A stretch of 64,000 nt of DNA from Bog-756 sp963831535 (GTDB lineage Bacteria > Actinomycetota > Acidimicrobiia > Acidimicrobiales > RAAP-2). The notes beneath the pieces were generated by a model. It ran no database searches and had not been told where the DNA came from. It saw only the letters and a list, made by a program, of their open reading frames with translations. The DNA lies in NCBI GenBank assembly GCA_963831535.1, contig CAWHQP010000006.1, positions 186,001 through 250,000 on the forward strand. The letters are read 5' to 3'. The position numbers were made by a program, and so were the translations under genes. Shown here piece by piece: positions 25,746 to 33,763 of this stretch (the stretch's first letter is position 1; the number at the start of each line of letters is the position of its first letter).

Positions 25746-27731
25746 ATGACTGCGGAACAGCAGCTCGAGCGCTCGGTATTGGAGGGCAAGGAGCGAGATG
25801 AGCTCCACGCCATTGCACAGGCACTCTCTGTGAAGACCAATACCAGAACGAAAAAGGCGGACATGATCGATGGCATTCTGAAAGCCACCGGGGTCTCCGT
25901 GGACGACAGCACCCCGACGGGTCCGACCAAGGACAGTGCGGGCTCCACCGACAACGGGGGCACCGCCAACGGCGCGGCGTCAAACGGCCGTCGGTCGGCT
26001 CGGTCCAGTCGGGCCGCGGCTACGACGGCTGAGGATGCGAACGGGTCCGGTGCCGACGGCAACGGATCGGACGCTCCGTCCTCGGGTGATGCCGACGCCG
26101 GTTCCACCGGGCGCCGGCCGGCACGTGCTACGGCGGTCGTGCACTCGTTCGGGCCGGCCGACGACCTCGATCAGGCCCCCGTCGACCTCGACGAGGACTT
26201 CGGCGGCGCGGATTCGGGTGACAACGGGTCCGGGCGCGGCCAGAACAGCGATGGTGGTGGTGACGGAGCGGGACGTGGTGATGCGGCCCGTGGCGATGTC
26301 ACCGGTGGGCAGCAGGTCGCCGAGGCCGGCCGGCAGGGATCCCAGGGCGGCGGCAACGGTCCCAACAACCAGAACAACCGGAACAACCGGAACAATCAGG
26401 GCAACCGCAACAACCAGAACAACCAGAACAACCGCAACAACCAGGGCAACCGCAACAATCAGAACAACCAGGGCGGCGGCAACGACGACGTGGGGAACCG
26501 TCGGAGCAACCGCCGGCGCCGGGGCCGTGACCGCCAAGGTGGCGGGGCCGACGGCGATCTGCAGGGTGCGGGAGGCCAGGAGCAGCAGTACCAGGGTGAG
26601 TTGATCGCCGTGAAGGGTCTGCTCGACCTGCGCGACGAGGGCTACGGCTTCCTGCGGTGCGAGGGTTACCTGCCCTCGACCAAGGATGTCTACGTCTCCA
26701 TCAGTCAGGCCCGTCGCTTCGCCCTGCGCAAGGGCGACAGCATCGAGGGATTCTGCCGACCGGCCGGCAGCACGGAGAAGTTTCCGGCACTACTGCAGAT
26801 CGACTCGGTCTCCTCGCTCGACCCCGAGGTGGCGCGCAACCGCCCGCGGTTCGAGGACCTGACCCCGCTGTTCCCCGACGAGCGGCTCAATCTCGAGATG
26901 CCGGGCGAGAAGGAGAACATGACCACCCGGATCGTCGACCTTTTGTCGCCGATCGGCAAGGGACAGCGAGGGCTCATCGTGTCCCCGCCGAAGGCCGGAA
27001 AGACCACGGTCATGAAGCACATCGCCCACTCCATCGAGGCCAACAATCCCGACGTCCACCTGATGGTCCTGCTGGTCGATGAACGACCTGAAGAGGTCAC
27101 CGACATGCGGCGCTCCGTCCGGGGGGAGGTTGTCGCCTCCACCTTCGACCGCCCGGCCGAGGAGCACACGGCCGTGGCGGAGTTGGCCATCGAACGGGCC
27201 AAACGTCTCGTCGAGGCGGGTCGTGACGTCGTGATCATCCTGGACGGGATCACCCGCCTGGCCCGGGCCTACAACCTGGCCCAGCCGGCCACCGGACGGA
27301 TCATGTCCGGTGGCGTCGACTCCGGAGCGCTCTACCCGCCGAAGAAGTTCTTCGGCGCGGCACGCAATATCGAAGAGGGGGGCTCGTTGACCATCCTGGC
27401 GACGGCCCTGGTGGAGACCGGTTCGAAGATGGACGAAGTCATCTTCGAGGAGTTCAAGGGCACCGGCAACATGGAGCTCCGCCTCGATCGACGGCTGGCG
27501 GAGCGTCGCCTCTACCCGTCCATCGACGTCAATGCCAGCTCCACCCGGCACGAGGAGCTGCTCTTCAACCGGTCCGAGCTCCAGCAGGTCTGGAAGCTGC
27601 GCCGGGTGTTGAACGCCCTGGCCAACGAGGGGAGCGCCGCAGCCGGCCTCGAGCTACTCATGGACAAGATCCGGACCACCAAGAGCAATGAGGAGTTCCT
27701 GGCCGAGATCGCCAAGGGTCCAGCCACCTGA
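25746..27731 (+). CDS. rho: transcription termination factor Rho with Asn/Gln-rich insertion
   Basis: A 661-residue hexameric RNA-dependent ATPase that terminates transcription. An N-terminal Rho_N segment (residues 10-45, ERDELHAIAQALSVKTNTRTKKADMIDGIL) leads into a long low-complexity insert (about 50-275). This is first Ser/Thr/Gly/Asp rich, then almost pure Asn/Gln with spaced Arg/Gly (207-242), then Arg rich (RRSNRRRRGRDRQGG). The cold-shock RNA-binding domain (about 283-360, DLRDEGYGFLRCEGYLPS) and ATPase core follow, with Walker A SPPKAGKTTVMK at about 411 and Walker B VVIILDGITRLARAYN at about 495. GAGGAA before ATG 25746 fixes the start. Actinobacterial Rho often has charged inserts; this Asn/Gln density is unusual. 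Confidence 0.96.
   Translation: MTAEQQLERSVLEGKERDELHAIAQALSVKTNTRTKKADMIDGILKATGVSVDDSTPTGPTKDSAGSTDNGGTANGAASNGRRSARSSRAAATTAEDANGSGADGNGSDAPSSGDADAGSTGRRPARATAVVHSFGPADDLDQAPVDLDEDFGGADSGDNGSGRGQNSDGGGDGAGRGDAARGDVTGGQQVAEAGRQGSQGGGNGPNNQNNRNNRNNQGNRNNQNNQNNRNNQGNRNNQNNQGGGNDDVGNRRSNRRRRGRDRQGGGADGDLQGAGGQEQQYQGELIAVKGLLDLRDEGYGFLRCEGYLPSTKDVYVSISQARRFALRKGDSIEGFCRPAGSTEKFPALLQIDSVSSLDPEVARNRPRFEDLTPLFPDERLNLEMPGEKENMTTRIVDLLSPIGKGQRGLIVSPPKAGKTTVMKHIAHSIEANNPDVHLMVLLVDERPEEVTDMRRSVRGEVVASTFDRPAEEHTAVAELAIERAKRLVEAGRDVVIILDGITRLARAYNLAQPATGRIMSGGVDSGALYPPKKFFGAARNIEEGGSLTILATALVETGSKMDEVIFEEFKGTGNMELRLDRRLAERRLYPSIDVNASSTRHEELLFNRSELQQVWKLRRVLNALANEGSAAAGLELLMDKIRTTKSNEEFLAEIAKGPAT
26364..26471 (+). 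repeat. Asn/Gln-rich low-complexity segment in rho
   Basis: Thirty-six codons made almost only of AAC/AAT (Asn) and CAG (Gln) with CGC/CGG (Arg) and GGC (Gly), in imperfect NNQ, NNR and QGNR units. The DNA is correspondingly repetitive, so slippage-driven length variation is likely. Confidence 0.85.
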
Positions 27732-27780
27732 CCCGGACCAGCCCGGATCCGGTGCGGAATAACCGCCGGTCCGGTTCCGT

Positions 27781-27786
27781 TACACT
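27781..27786 (+). promoter_or_regulatory. candidate -10 element for rpmE
   Basis: TACACT lies about 60 nt before rpmE. The -35 region is weak. It would let the L31 gene be transcribed apart from rho. Confidence 0.35.
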
Positions 27787-27846
27787 CACAGCGCCACACG
27801 GTGGGTGTCGACAGGCACCGGAGTGCGGCCCTCACAGGAGAAACCC

Positions 27847-28080
27847 ATGAAGACCGACATCCATCCGACCTACGTAGAGTCCTCCGTACGCTGCTCGTGC
27901 GGCAATACCTTCACTACCCGTTCGACCAAGCCGGAGATCCACCTCGAGCTGTGCAACGAGTGCCACCCGTTCTTCACCGGCAAGCAGAAGCTGGTCGACT
28001 CCGGTGGCCGGGTCGAGCGCTTCCAGCGTCGCTACGCCAAGACGGGCTCGCGCAAGAAGAAGGCGCCGCCCGCCTCCTGA
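27847..28080 (+). CDS. rpmE: 50S ribosomal protein L31
   Basis: A 77-residue large-subunit protein that bridges to the 30S head. It begins MKTDIHPTYVESSVRCSCGN and keeps the zinc ribbon CSC...CNEC, so it is the zinc-binding form and not the zinc-independent paralog. The C-terminus is Lys/Arg rich. ATG 27847 with AGGAG upstream was preferred over the in-frame GTG at 27805. Confidence 0.96.
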   Translation: MKTDIHPTYVESSVRCSCGNTFTTRSTKPEIHLELCNECHPFFTGKQKLVDSGGRVERFQRRYAKTGSRKKKAPPAS

Positions 28081-28168
28081 AGGCCCAGCCGTACCCCGGT
28101 CCCCACCGCCGTCGGTGGACAGGACCGGCGGGTACCGGCAGGCACCGGAGGTTCCGGCGGCGTGGCGC

Positions 28169-28174
28169 TACCCT
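28169..28174 (+). promoter_or_regulatory. candidate leaderless -10 element for prfA
   Basis: TACCCT ends 6 nt before the GTG at 28181. No Shine-Dalgarno sequence is present in the intervening GGCCCC. Confidence 0.45.
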
Positions 28175-28180
28175 GGCCCC

Positions 28181-29257
28181 GTGTTCAACGAACGCATGAA
28201 TGAGCGCATGCAGGAGCTCGAACGCGAGTACGAGACGGTCCTGGTCGAGCTGAACGACCCCAATCTGTCGTCGGACCCCGATCGATTGCGGACGATCTCC
28301 CGCCGCCACCGCGAACTCGAGGAGCCAGTCCAGAGTTGGCGGCGCCTCCAGTCCGCCGAATCCGATCTCGAAGCCGCCCGCGAGATGGTGCGGGACTCCG
28401 TGGGCGACGAACGGGAGCTGGCCCAGACCGAAGTGGCCCAGGCCGAGCTGGAGGTTACCCGGTTGGAAGAGGAGCTCCGGCTCCACCTGGTGCCGAAGGA
28501 TCCCAATGCCGGGCGCAATGTGATCATGGAGATCCGGGGGGCCGAAGGCGGGGAGGAGGCCAACCTGTTCGCCAAGGACCTCTACGAGATGTACACCCGC
28601 TATGCCGCCCAACGGGGGTGGAAGGTCGACGTGCTCGCCTCCAGCCCTTCGGAGCGGGACGGGCTCAACGAGATCACCTTCGTGGTCAAAGGCGACGACG
28701 CCTGGCAGCGTCTCGAGCACGAAGGTGGCCCCCACCGTGTCCAGCGGGTGCCCGTGACCGAGTCGCAGGGAAGGATCCACACCTCGTCGGCTGCCGTGGC
28801 TGTCCTTCCCGAGGCCGAGGAGGTCGACGTGGCCATCGACCCGAGCGATCTGAAGATCGATGTCTACCGGTCCACCGGGCCCGGGGGGCAGTCGGTCAAC
28901 ACCACGGACTCGGCCGTCCGCATCACCCATCTGCCCACCGGGATCGTGGTGGCCATGCAGGACGAGAAAAGCCAGATCCAAAACCGGGCCAAGGCCATGA
29001 TCGTGCTCCGGTCGAGACTGCTCAAGGCCGAGCAGGACCGGCAGTCGGCCGAGCTCTCCGAGCAGCGCCGCAGCCAGGTGGGTGGTGGGGGGAGGTCGGA
29101 GAAGATCCGCACGTACAATTACAAGGACAACAGGGTCACCGACCACCGGATCAAGCTGACCCTCCACAAACTCGACCGCGTCCTGATGGGTGATCTCGAT
29201 GAGCTGACCGACGCGCTGATGGCCGACAAGCGCTACCGGCAGCTGGATGACGAGTGA
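28181..29257 (+). CDS. prfA: peptide chain release factor 1
   Basis: A 358-residue RF1 that releases peptides at UAA and UAG. The GGQ motif is in RSTGPGGQSVNTTDSAV (about residue 235). The codon-recognition tripeptide position (about 190, RVPVTES) reads PVT where PAT is usual in RF1. The N-terminal coiled coil (residues 1-100) and the C-terminal KIRTYNYKDNRVTDHRI are standard. GTG 28181 gives the expected length. prmC, which methylates the GGQ Gln, overlaps its 3' end by 11 nt. Confidence 0.95.
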   Translation: MFNERMNERMQELEREYETVLVELNDPNLSSDPDRLRTISRRHRELEEPVQSWRRLQSAESDLEAAREMVRDSVGDERELAQTEVAQAELEVTRLEEELRLHLVPKDPNAGRNVIMEIRGAEGGEEANLFAKDLYEMYTRYAAQRGWKVDVLASSPSERDGLNEITFVVKGDDAWQRLEHEGGPHRVQRVPVTESQGRIHTSSAAVAVLPEAEEVDVAIDPSDLKIDVYRSTGPGGQSVNTTDSAVRITHLPTGIVVAMQDEKSQIQNRAKAMIVLRSRLLKAEQDRQSAELSEQRRSQVGGGGRSEKIRTYNYKDNRVTDHRIKLTLHKLDRVLMGDLDELTDALMADKRYRQLDDE

Positions 29258-30209
29258 GGGCACGGTGGTGCCCACGGCCGCAGCCGGAGCCGGGATGATG
29301 ACCGGGCCGGCCCCTCGTGCCGCCGGGACCGTGGGGCCCGACGACCTCGAGGCCTTCGTGGCCGAACGGATTGGGTCAGCCCGCGAAGCCCGTTGGCTGG
29401 TGGAGCGGGTCGACGGGGACACCGGGCGCGCCCTGGCCCTGGCCGACCGGAGAGCGGCTGGGGAGCCGCTCCAGTACGTACTGGGCCGGTGGGCATTCCG
29501 TTCCCTCGAACTCAGCGTGGACGGGCGGGTGCTCATCCCGCGTCCGGAGACCGAACAGGTGGTGGAGGTGGCGTTGGGTGAACTCGCCTCCCTGGTTTCG
29601 GTTGACCCCGCCACCACGACGGCACCCCAGACCATCGAGGTACCGGGCCGGCCAGGGCCGGTCTGCCTCGACCTCGGCACCGGATCGGGTGCCATCGCCC
29701 TCTCTCTGGCCGTCGAGGGCGCCGCTGTGGCCCCTGGCCTCGTCGTCTGGGCCACGGACGCGTCCGGGGATGCCCTGGATGTGGCGGCGTCCAACCTCGA
29801 CGAGCTGGCTCGCCGGGACCCGGCGGCCGCGGACCGGGTCCGTTTGGCGCACGGGCGGTGGTTCGGGGCGCTCCCCGCCGGGATGGCGGGGACGGTAGAC
29901 CTGCTGGTGTCCAATCCCCCCTATGTCGCCGAGGCGGACTTTCCTCACCTCGACCCCACCGTGCGGGATTGGGAGCCACGCAGCGCCCTGGTGGCGCCCG
30001 ATGCGCTCGGTGTGGGCGGGATGGCCGACATCGAAGCGATCATCGCCGACGCAGCCCTGTGGCTGCGTCCCACGGGGGTGATGGTCATGGAGATCGACCC
30101 GGCCCAGGCCGAGGCCACACTCGAGGCCGCCCGCCGGGCGGGATGGAGCCGGTGCGGGACCCGACGTGATCTCGCCGGCAGGGTCCGCATGCTGGTGGCC
30201 CGGCGGTGA
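29247..30209 (+). CDS. prmC: peptide chain release factor N5-glutamine methyltransferase
   Basis: A 320-residue SAM-dependent methyltransferase (HemK) that modifies the GGQ glutamine of release factors. SAM motif I is VCLDLGTGSGAIALSLA, and the catalytic NPPY is in LLVSNPPYVAEADF. The N-terminal helical domain contains the substrate-contacting GEPLQYVLGRWAF and LIPRPETEQVVE. It is larger than E. coli PrmC mainly through an acidic linker (residues 115-135). The ATG at 29247 lies inside prfA. Confidence 0.94.
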   Translation: MTSEGTVVPTAAAGAGMMTGPAPRAAGTVGPDDLEAFVAERIGSAREARWLVERVDGDTGRALALADRRAAGEPLQYVLGRWAFRSLELSVDGRVLIPRPETEQVVEVALGELASLVSVDPATTTAPQTIEVPGRPGPVCLDLGTGSGAIALSLAVEGAAVAPGLVVWATDASGDALDVAASNLDELARRDPAAADRVRLAHGRWFGALPAGMAGTVDLLVSNPPYVAEADFPHLDPTVRDWEPRSALVAPDALGVGGMADIEAIIADAALWLRPTGVMVMEIDPAQAEATLEAARRAGWSRCGTRRDLAGRVRMLVARR

Positions 30210-30955
30210 CCATGGCCCATGTGCCGATGGCCGGTGACCCGGGGGGCCTGGCCGCTGCGGTGGTGGCCCTCCGCAACGGAGCGGTGGTGGCCGTGCCCAC
30301 GGACACGGTGTACGGACTGGCTGCAGACCCACACCAGCTGCGTGCCATCGAGCAGCTCTTCACCCTGAAGGAGCGCCCGACCACGGTGGCCCTGCCCGTA
30401 CTCGTGTCCGGCCTGGATCAGCTTCCGGCGGTGTGCGGACCGCTCGAGCGGGCGGCCGAGCACCTGGCCGGTCGGTACTGGCCCGGTCCGCTCACCCTTG
30501 TCGTCCCCCGGAGGCGGAGCTTCACCGCCGATCTCGGTGGCCCGCCGTCGGCCCGCCAGACGGTGGGTGTCCGATGGCCCGACCATCCCGTGATCCAGAG
30601 TCTGTGCCGTCAGCTCGGGCCGCTGGCCGTGACCAGTGCTAACCGGCACGGGTCCCCACCGGCCACACGGGCCTCGGAGGTGGCGTCGATCTTCGCGGGG
30701 GACCGGGGGCTGGCCATGATCCTCGACGGGGGTGTCTGCGACGGCACCCCGTCATCGGTGGTCGAGTGTCGGGGTCCGGCCGTCCGCAGCCTCCGTGAGG
30801 GATCCATCCCGTGGCGTGATCTCCTCGAGGACAGCCAAGGATCCCGGTCGGACCGGTTCGACCTGGAGTCCCGCACGACGCGTTCGGTTTCGGCTGGGGG
30901 GGCCGACCGCGGCGAGCCGGGAAACCGACTCCCACCATCCGCTACCATCGCCTGA
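30206..30955 (+). CDS. L-threonylcarbamoyladenylate synthase (Sua5/YciO/YrdC family)
   Basis: A 249-residue enzyme that forms threonylcarbamoyl-AMP from threonine, bicarbonate and ATP for the t6A37 tRNA modification. YrdC-fold signatures: VVAVPTDTVYGLAADP, KERPTTVALPVLV with the KxR motif, RYWPGPLTLVVP and the SxN in PLAVTSANRHGSPPA. After the core, about 50 residues form a disordered Arg/Ser/Gly tail, not a full Sua5 domain. GTG 30206 overlaps the prmC stop. Confidence 0.93.
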   Translation: MTMAHVPMAGDPGGLAAAVVALRNGAVVAVPTDTVYGLAADPHQLRAIEQLFTLKERPTTVALPVLVSGLDQLPAVCGPLERAAEHLAGRYWPGPLTLVVPRRRSFTADLGGPPSARQTVGVRWPDHPVIQSLCRQLGPLAVTSANRHGSPPATRASEVASIFAGDRGLAMILDGGVCDGTPSSVVECRGPAVRSLREGSIPWRDLLEDSQGSRSDRFDLESRTTRSVSAGGADRGEPGNRLPPSATIA

Positions 30956-30985
30956 CGAGGGCCGCGGACCCAGGAGGGGATCACT

Positions 30986-31417
30986 GTGTTCAAGAACATC
31001 GTTGTCGGCACGGACGGGTCGGAGACCGCCGCCGCCGCGGTCGCTCTGGCCGTGGGACTGGCCCGTGACCAGGGCGCCAAGCTCCATCTTGTCGTCGGCG
31101 TCCACACCCCCACCTCCGTGGCCGTGCCGGCCGGCGGGGCCAACGTCTCCGACCCCCTGGGTGGAGCTGCGCTGCGGGGGGTGGCCCAGCGCATGCTGGA
31201 GGACGTCGCCGGGGACGTCGAGGGATTGGAGACCGAGATCCACACCGGCGTCGGGGATCCCGCCGATGTCATCATCCGCATCGCCGACGAGGTGGGAGCC
31301 GACCTCATCGTGGTGGGGAGCAAGGGTCTCCGAGGCACCCGGAGGATCCTCGGATCGGTCCCCAACTCGGTGGCCCACAAGGCCGGTTGCCACGTGCTCA
31401 TCGCCCGCACCACCTGA
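30986..31417 (+). CDS. universal stress protein
   Basis: A 143-residue single UspA domain. It begins MFKNIVVGTDGSETAAAAV and ends in an ATP-binding motif of type G-x2-G-x9-G-S/T, seen in GSKGLRGTRRILGSVPNSVAHKAGCHVLI. ATP-binding USPs act as stress or energy-state modulators in the cytoplasm. AGGAGG lies 10-15 nt before GTG 30986. It is separated by 30 nt from the threonylcarbamoyl-AMP synthase gene. Confidence 0.92.
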   Translation: MFKNIVVGTDGSETAAAAVALAVGLARDQGAKLHLVVGVHTPTSVAVPAGGANVSDPLGGAALRGVAQRMLEDVAGDVEGLETEIHTGVGDPADVIIRIADEVGADLIVVGSKGLRGTRRILGSVPNSVAHKAGCHVLIARTT

Positions 31418-31459
31418 GTAGAACCGGGTCCGACGGGGCGGAGCATCGGGCCGGTGGGG

Positions 31460-31497
31460 TTGACGGTCGGCCTCCCGGCAGGGGACACTGGTAGCCT
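31460..31497 (+). promoter_or_regulatory. promoter region of the branched-chain amino acid leader
   Basis: TTGACG (31460-31465) with GACACT (31484-31489) 18 nt on, or TAGCCT (31492-31497) ending 7 nt before the second leader ATG, are candidate promoter elements. Either would start transcription at or just before the leader peptide. Confidence 0.45.
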
Positions 31498-31498
31498 G

Positions 31499-31546
31499 AT
31501 GACGATGACTTCCGACGCACGCAGCACCGTATTCATTATCGACTAG
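31499..31546 (+). CDS. leader peptide of leuB-ilvE-cimA operon (MTMTSDARSTVFIID)
   Basis: A 15-codon ORF, ATG 31499 to TAG 31544-31546, ending ...Thr-Val-Phe-Ile-Ile-Asp. The Val and two Ile codons sit just before the stop, and the stop overlaps the first base of a hairpin at 31546-31570. An intrinsic terminator follows. This is the arrangement of ribosome-mediated attenuators of branched-chain amino acid operons. It could begin at the second ATG (31505), 7 nt after TAGCCT, as a leaderless message. It is too short for homology support; the call rests on context. Confidence 0.65.
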   Translation: MTMTSDARSTVFIID

Positions 31547-31570
31547 GCACATACCTGACCGGTGTGTGCC
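31546..31570 (+). promoter_or_regulatory. attenuator upstream hairpin
   Basis: GGCACATACC and GGTGTGTGCC form a 10-bp stem (one G-U) with loop TGACC, directly after the leader-peptide stop. It could be the pause/anti-antiterminator hairpin. Its 3' arm has partial complementarity (GGTG with CACC) to the 5' arm of the terminator, which would allow a competing antiterminator. Confidence 0.6.
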
Positions 31571-31575
31571 CTTCG

Positions 31576-31600
31576 ACCGTCCACCTGGTGGACGGTTTTT
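31576..31600 (+). terminator. attenuator intrinsic terminator
   Basis: ACCGTCCACC-T-GGTGGACGGT is a perfect inverted repeat (effective stem of 8 bp with a 5-nt loop) followed by TTTTT. It is the clearest rho-independent terminator in the window and lies 210 nt before leuB. The remaining 31601-31810 has a purine-rich stretch before the leuB start and no other gene. Confidence 0.8.
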
Positions 31601-31810
31601 CAATTGGGGCCTCCTCTCCAACCAGTGCTCGGCGACGGGTGCAGGGACATGGCGGAGGCGCCATCCCGATTGGGGTAGACCTCACAGGGAGGTGGCAGGC
31701 TGACCGGGACGGAGCCGGTGAGTGATCCGGCACCTCCCGGCATCATGGGACATCAGGCGAGTTGAAGGGCCCGAGAGGAGGGCCCGAGAACAGGAGAGGA
31801 CAGGAGCACC

Positions 31811-32830
31811 GTGGGAAGTTATCGAGTTGGTCTGATCGGAGGCGACGGGATAGGTCCTGAGGTGGTCGCCGAGGCCCTGAAGGTGGTCCGTGCCGCTGGC
31901 GTCGTCCTGGAAACGACCGAGTACGACCTGGGCGCCGACCGGTATGTCCGGACCGGTGACGTGCTGCCCGATACGGTGCTCGCCGAGCTCCGTGACCAGG
32001 ACGCCATCCTGCTCGGCGCCGTAGGTCCCCCGGTGGGCTCCACCACGGTGCCACCCGGCACGCTAGAGCGGGGACTCCTGCTCCGTCTCCGGTTCGAGCT
32101 GGACCTCTACGTCAACATGCGACCGTTCACCGGGGTTCCCGGCGCTCTGGCCCCGGAGTGCGACTTCGTCGTCATCCGGGAGAACACCGAGGGGACCTAT
32201 GCCGGCGAGGGAGGGTTCCTCCGCAAGGGAACGCCCTTTGAGGTGGCCACCCAGGGGTCGGTGAACACGAGGCACGGCGTGGAGCGGTGCGTCCGCTTCG
32301 CCTTCGATCTGGCCTCCACGCGTCCCCGGAACCACCTGACGCTGGTGCACAAGACCAACGTCCTGACCTTCGCCGGTGACCTCTGGCAGCGCACGGTCGA
32401 CGAGGTGTCGGTCGACCACCCGACGGTGAGCCGTGACTACAACCATGTGGACGCCACCTGCATCTACCTGGTCGAGAACGCCAACCGCTACGACGTCATC
32501 GTCACCGACAACTTGTTCGGCGACATCATCACCGACCTGGCCGGAGCCGTGGCCGGTGGGATCGGGTATGCCGCCTCGGCCAATCTCAATCCGGACCGAA
32601 CCGGTCCCTCACTGTTCGAGCCGGTGCACGGGGCTGCTCATGACATCGCCGGTACCGGCCGGGCCAACCCGGCCGCCGCCATTCGTTCGGCCGCCCTGAT
32701 GCTCGACCACCTCGGCGAGGCCTCGGCCGCCGAAAAGGTGACCCAGGCGGTCACCGACTTCATCCACTCCCAATCCGAACCGACGATGTCGACCGCGGCC
32801 ATCGGTGACGCCATCGCAGAAAGGCTCTGA
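31811..32830 (+). CDS. leuB: 3-isopropylmalate dehydrogenase
   Basis: A 339-residue NAD+-dependent beta-decarboxylating dehydrogenase of leucine synthesis. It starts MGSYRVGLIGGDGIGPEVV and has the substrate arginines in LRLRFELDLYVNMRP, VIRENTEGTYAGEGG, and the metal-binding TDNLFGDIITDLAGAVAGGIG. LFEPVHGAAHDIAGTGRANP supplies the NAD specificity loop. AGGAG precedes GTG 31811. First gene of the leuB-ilvE-cimA operon. Members can also act on methylmalate when paired with citramalate synthase. Confidence 0.94.
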   Translation: MGSYRVGLIGGDGIGPEVVAEALKVVRAAGVVLETTEYDLGADRYVRTGDVLPDTVLAELRDQDAILLGAVGPPVGSTTVPPGTLERGLLLRLRFELDLYVNMRPFTGVPGALAPECDFVVIRENTEGTYAGEGGFLRKGTPFEVATQGSVNTRHGVERCVRFAFDLASTRPRNHLTLVHKTNVLTFAGDLWQRTVDEVSVDHPTVSRDYNHVDATCIYLVENANRYDVIVTDNLFGDIITDLAGAVAGGIGYAASANLNPDRTGPSLFEPVHGAAHDIAGTGRANPAAAIRSAALMLDHLGEASAAEKVTQAVTDFIHSQSEPTMSTAAIGDAIAERL

Positions 32831-32833
32831 GCC

Positions 32834-33763
32834 ATGCCCCTGACCCCCACCGAGAAGATCTGGATGGACGGCGAACTCGTCGATTGGGCGGACGCCACGG
32901 TGCACGTGCTGACACACACCATGCACTATGGATCCGGCGTGTTCGAGGGGATCCGCGCCTATCCCACGCAACGGGGCGTCGCCGTGTTCCGTCTACGCGA
33001 TCACATCGAGCGCCTGCTGGTGTCGGCCAAGGTGTTCATGATCGACGTCCCCTACACGGTGGACGAGCTGGTCGACGCCACACGCGACCTGGTCCGGGTC
33101 AACGGCCTCGACGACGGGTGCTACATCCGTCCCCTGGTCTATCTGGGATACGGCGAGATGGGCCTCAATCCCATCCCCTGCCCGGTGAACGTCTCCATCG
33201 CCGCTTGGCCGTGGGGCACCTACCTGGGAGACGACGGAGTGGCCAACGGGGTCTCGACGAAGATCAGCTCCTGGCGGCGTCACGATCCCAACGCCGTTCC
33301 CACCGCAGCCAAGGGAACCGGCATGTACGTGAACTCCTCCCTGGCCAAAGTGGAGGCCATCAAGGCCGGCTACGACGAGGCCATCCTGCTCGGCCCCGAC
33401 GGAAACGTGAGCGAGTGCACCGGCGAGAACATCTTCATCGTGAGGAAGGGGCGGCTACTCACCCCGCCGTCGTCGGACTCCGGCGCCCTGGAGGGGATCA
33501 CCCAGCAGTCAGTGGAGACCATCGCCCGCGACCTAGGGTACGCGGTGGTGTACGAGCCGATCATCCGCACCGACCTCTACACGGCCGACGAGGCCTTCCT
33601 CACCGGCACCGCCGCCGAGGTGGTCCCCATCCGAGCCGTCGACGACCGCCCGGTGGGTGACGGCAGGCCGGGACCGATCACCCAGAAGCTCCAGCAGACC
33701 TACTTCGCCGCTGTGCGCGGCGAGGTCGACCAGTACAAGGACTGGTTGGACTATGTCGAGTGA
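32834..33763 (+). CDS. ilvE: branched-chain amino acid aminotransferase
   Basis: A 309-residue class IV PLP aminotransferase catalysing the last step to Leu, Ile and Val. Signatures: KIWMDGELVDWADATVHVLTH, HYGSGVFEGIRAY, the PLP Lys in YVNSSLAKVEAIKAGYDEAILL, SECTGENIFIV and ALEGITQQSVETIARDLG. It begins 3 nt after leuB and overlaps cimA by 11 nt. Confidence 0.95.
   Translation: MPLTPTEKIWMDGELVDWADATVHVLTHTMHYGSGVFEGIRAYPTQRGVAVFRLRDHIERLLVSAKVFMIDVPYTVDELVDATRDLVRVNGLDDGCYIRPLVYLGYGEMGLNPIPCPVNVSIAAWPWGTYLGDDGVANGVSTKISSWRRHDPNAVPTAAKGTGMYVNSSLAKVEAIKAGYDEAILLGPDGNVSECTGENIFIVRKGRLLTPPSSDSGALEGITQQSVETIARDLGYAVVYEPIIRTDLYTADEAFLTGTAAEVVPIRAVDDRPVGDGRPGPITQKLQQTYFAAVRGEVDQYKDWLDYVE

Noticed and set aside
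24116..26107. A 663-codon minus-strand frame across hom, thrC and rho
   Set aside because: It runs through three well-supported plus-strand genes and has no domain or ribosome binding site.
27974..29914. A 646-codon minus-strand frame opposite prfA/prmC
   Set aside because: It is antisense to release factor and methyltransferase motifs, so GC-driven.
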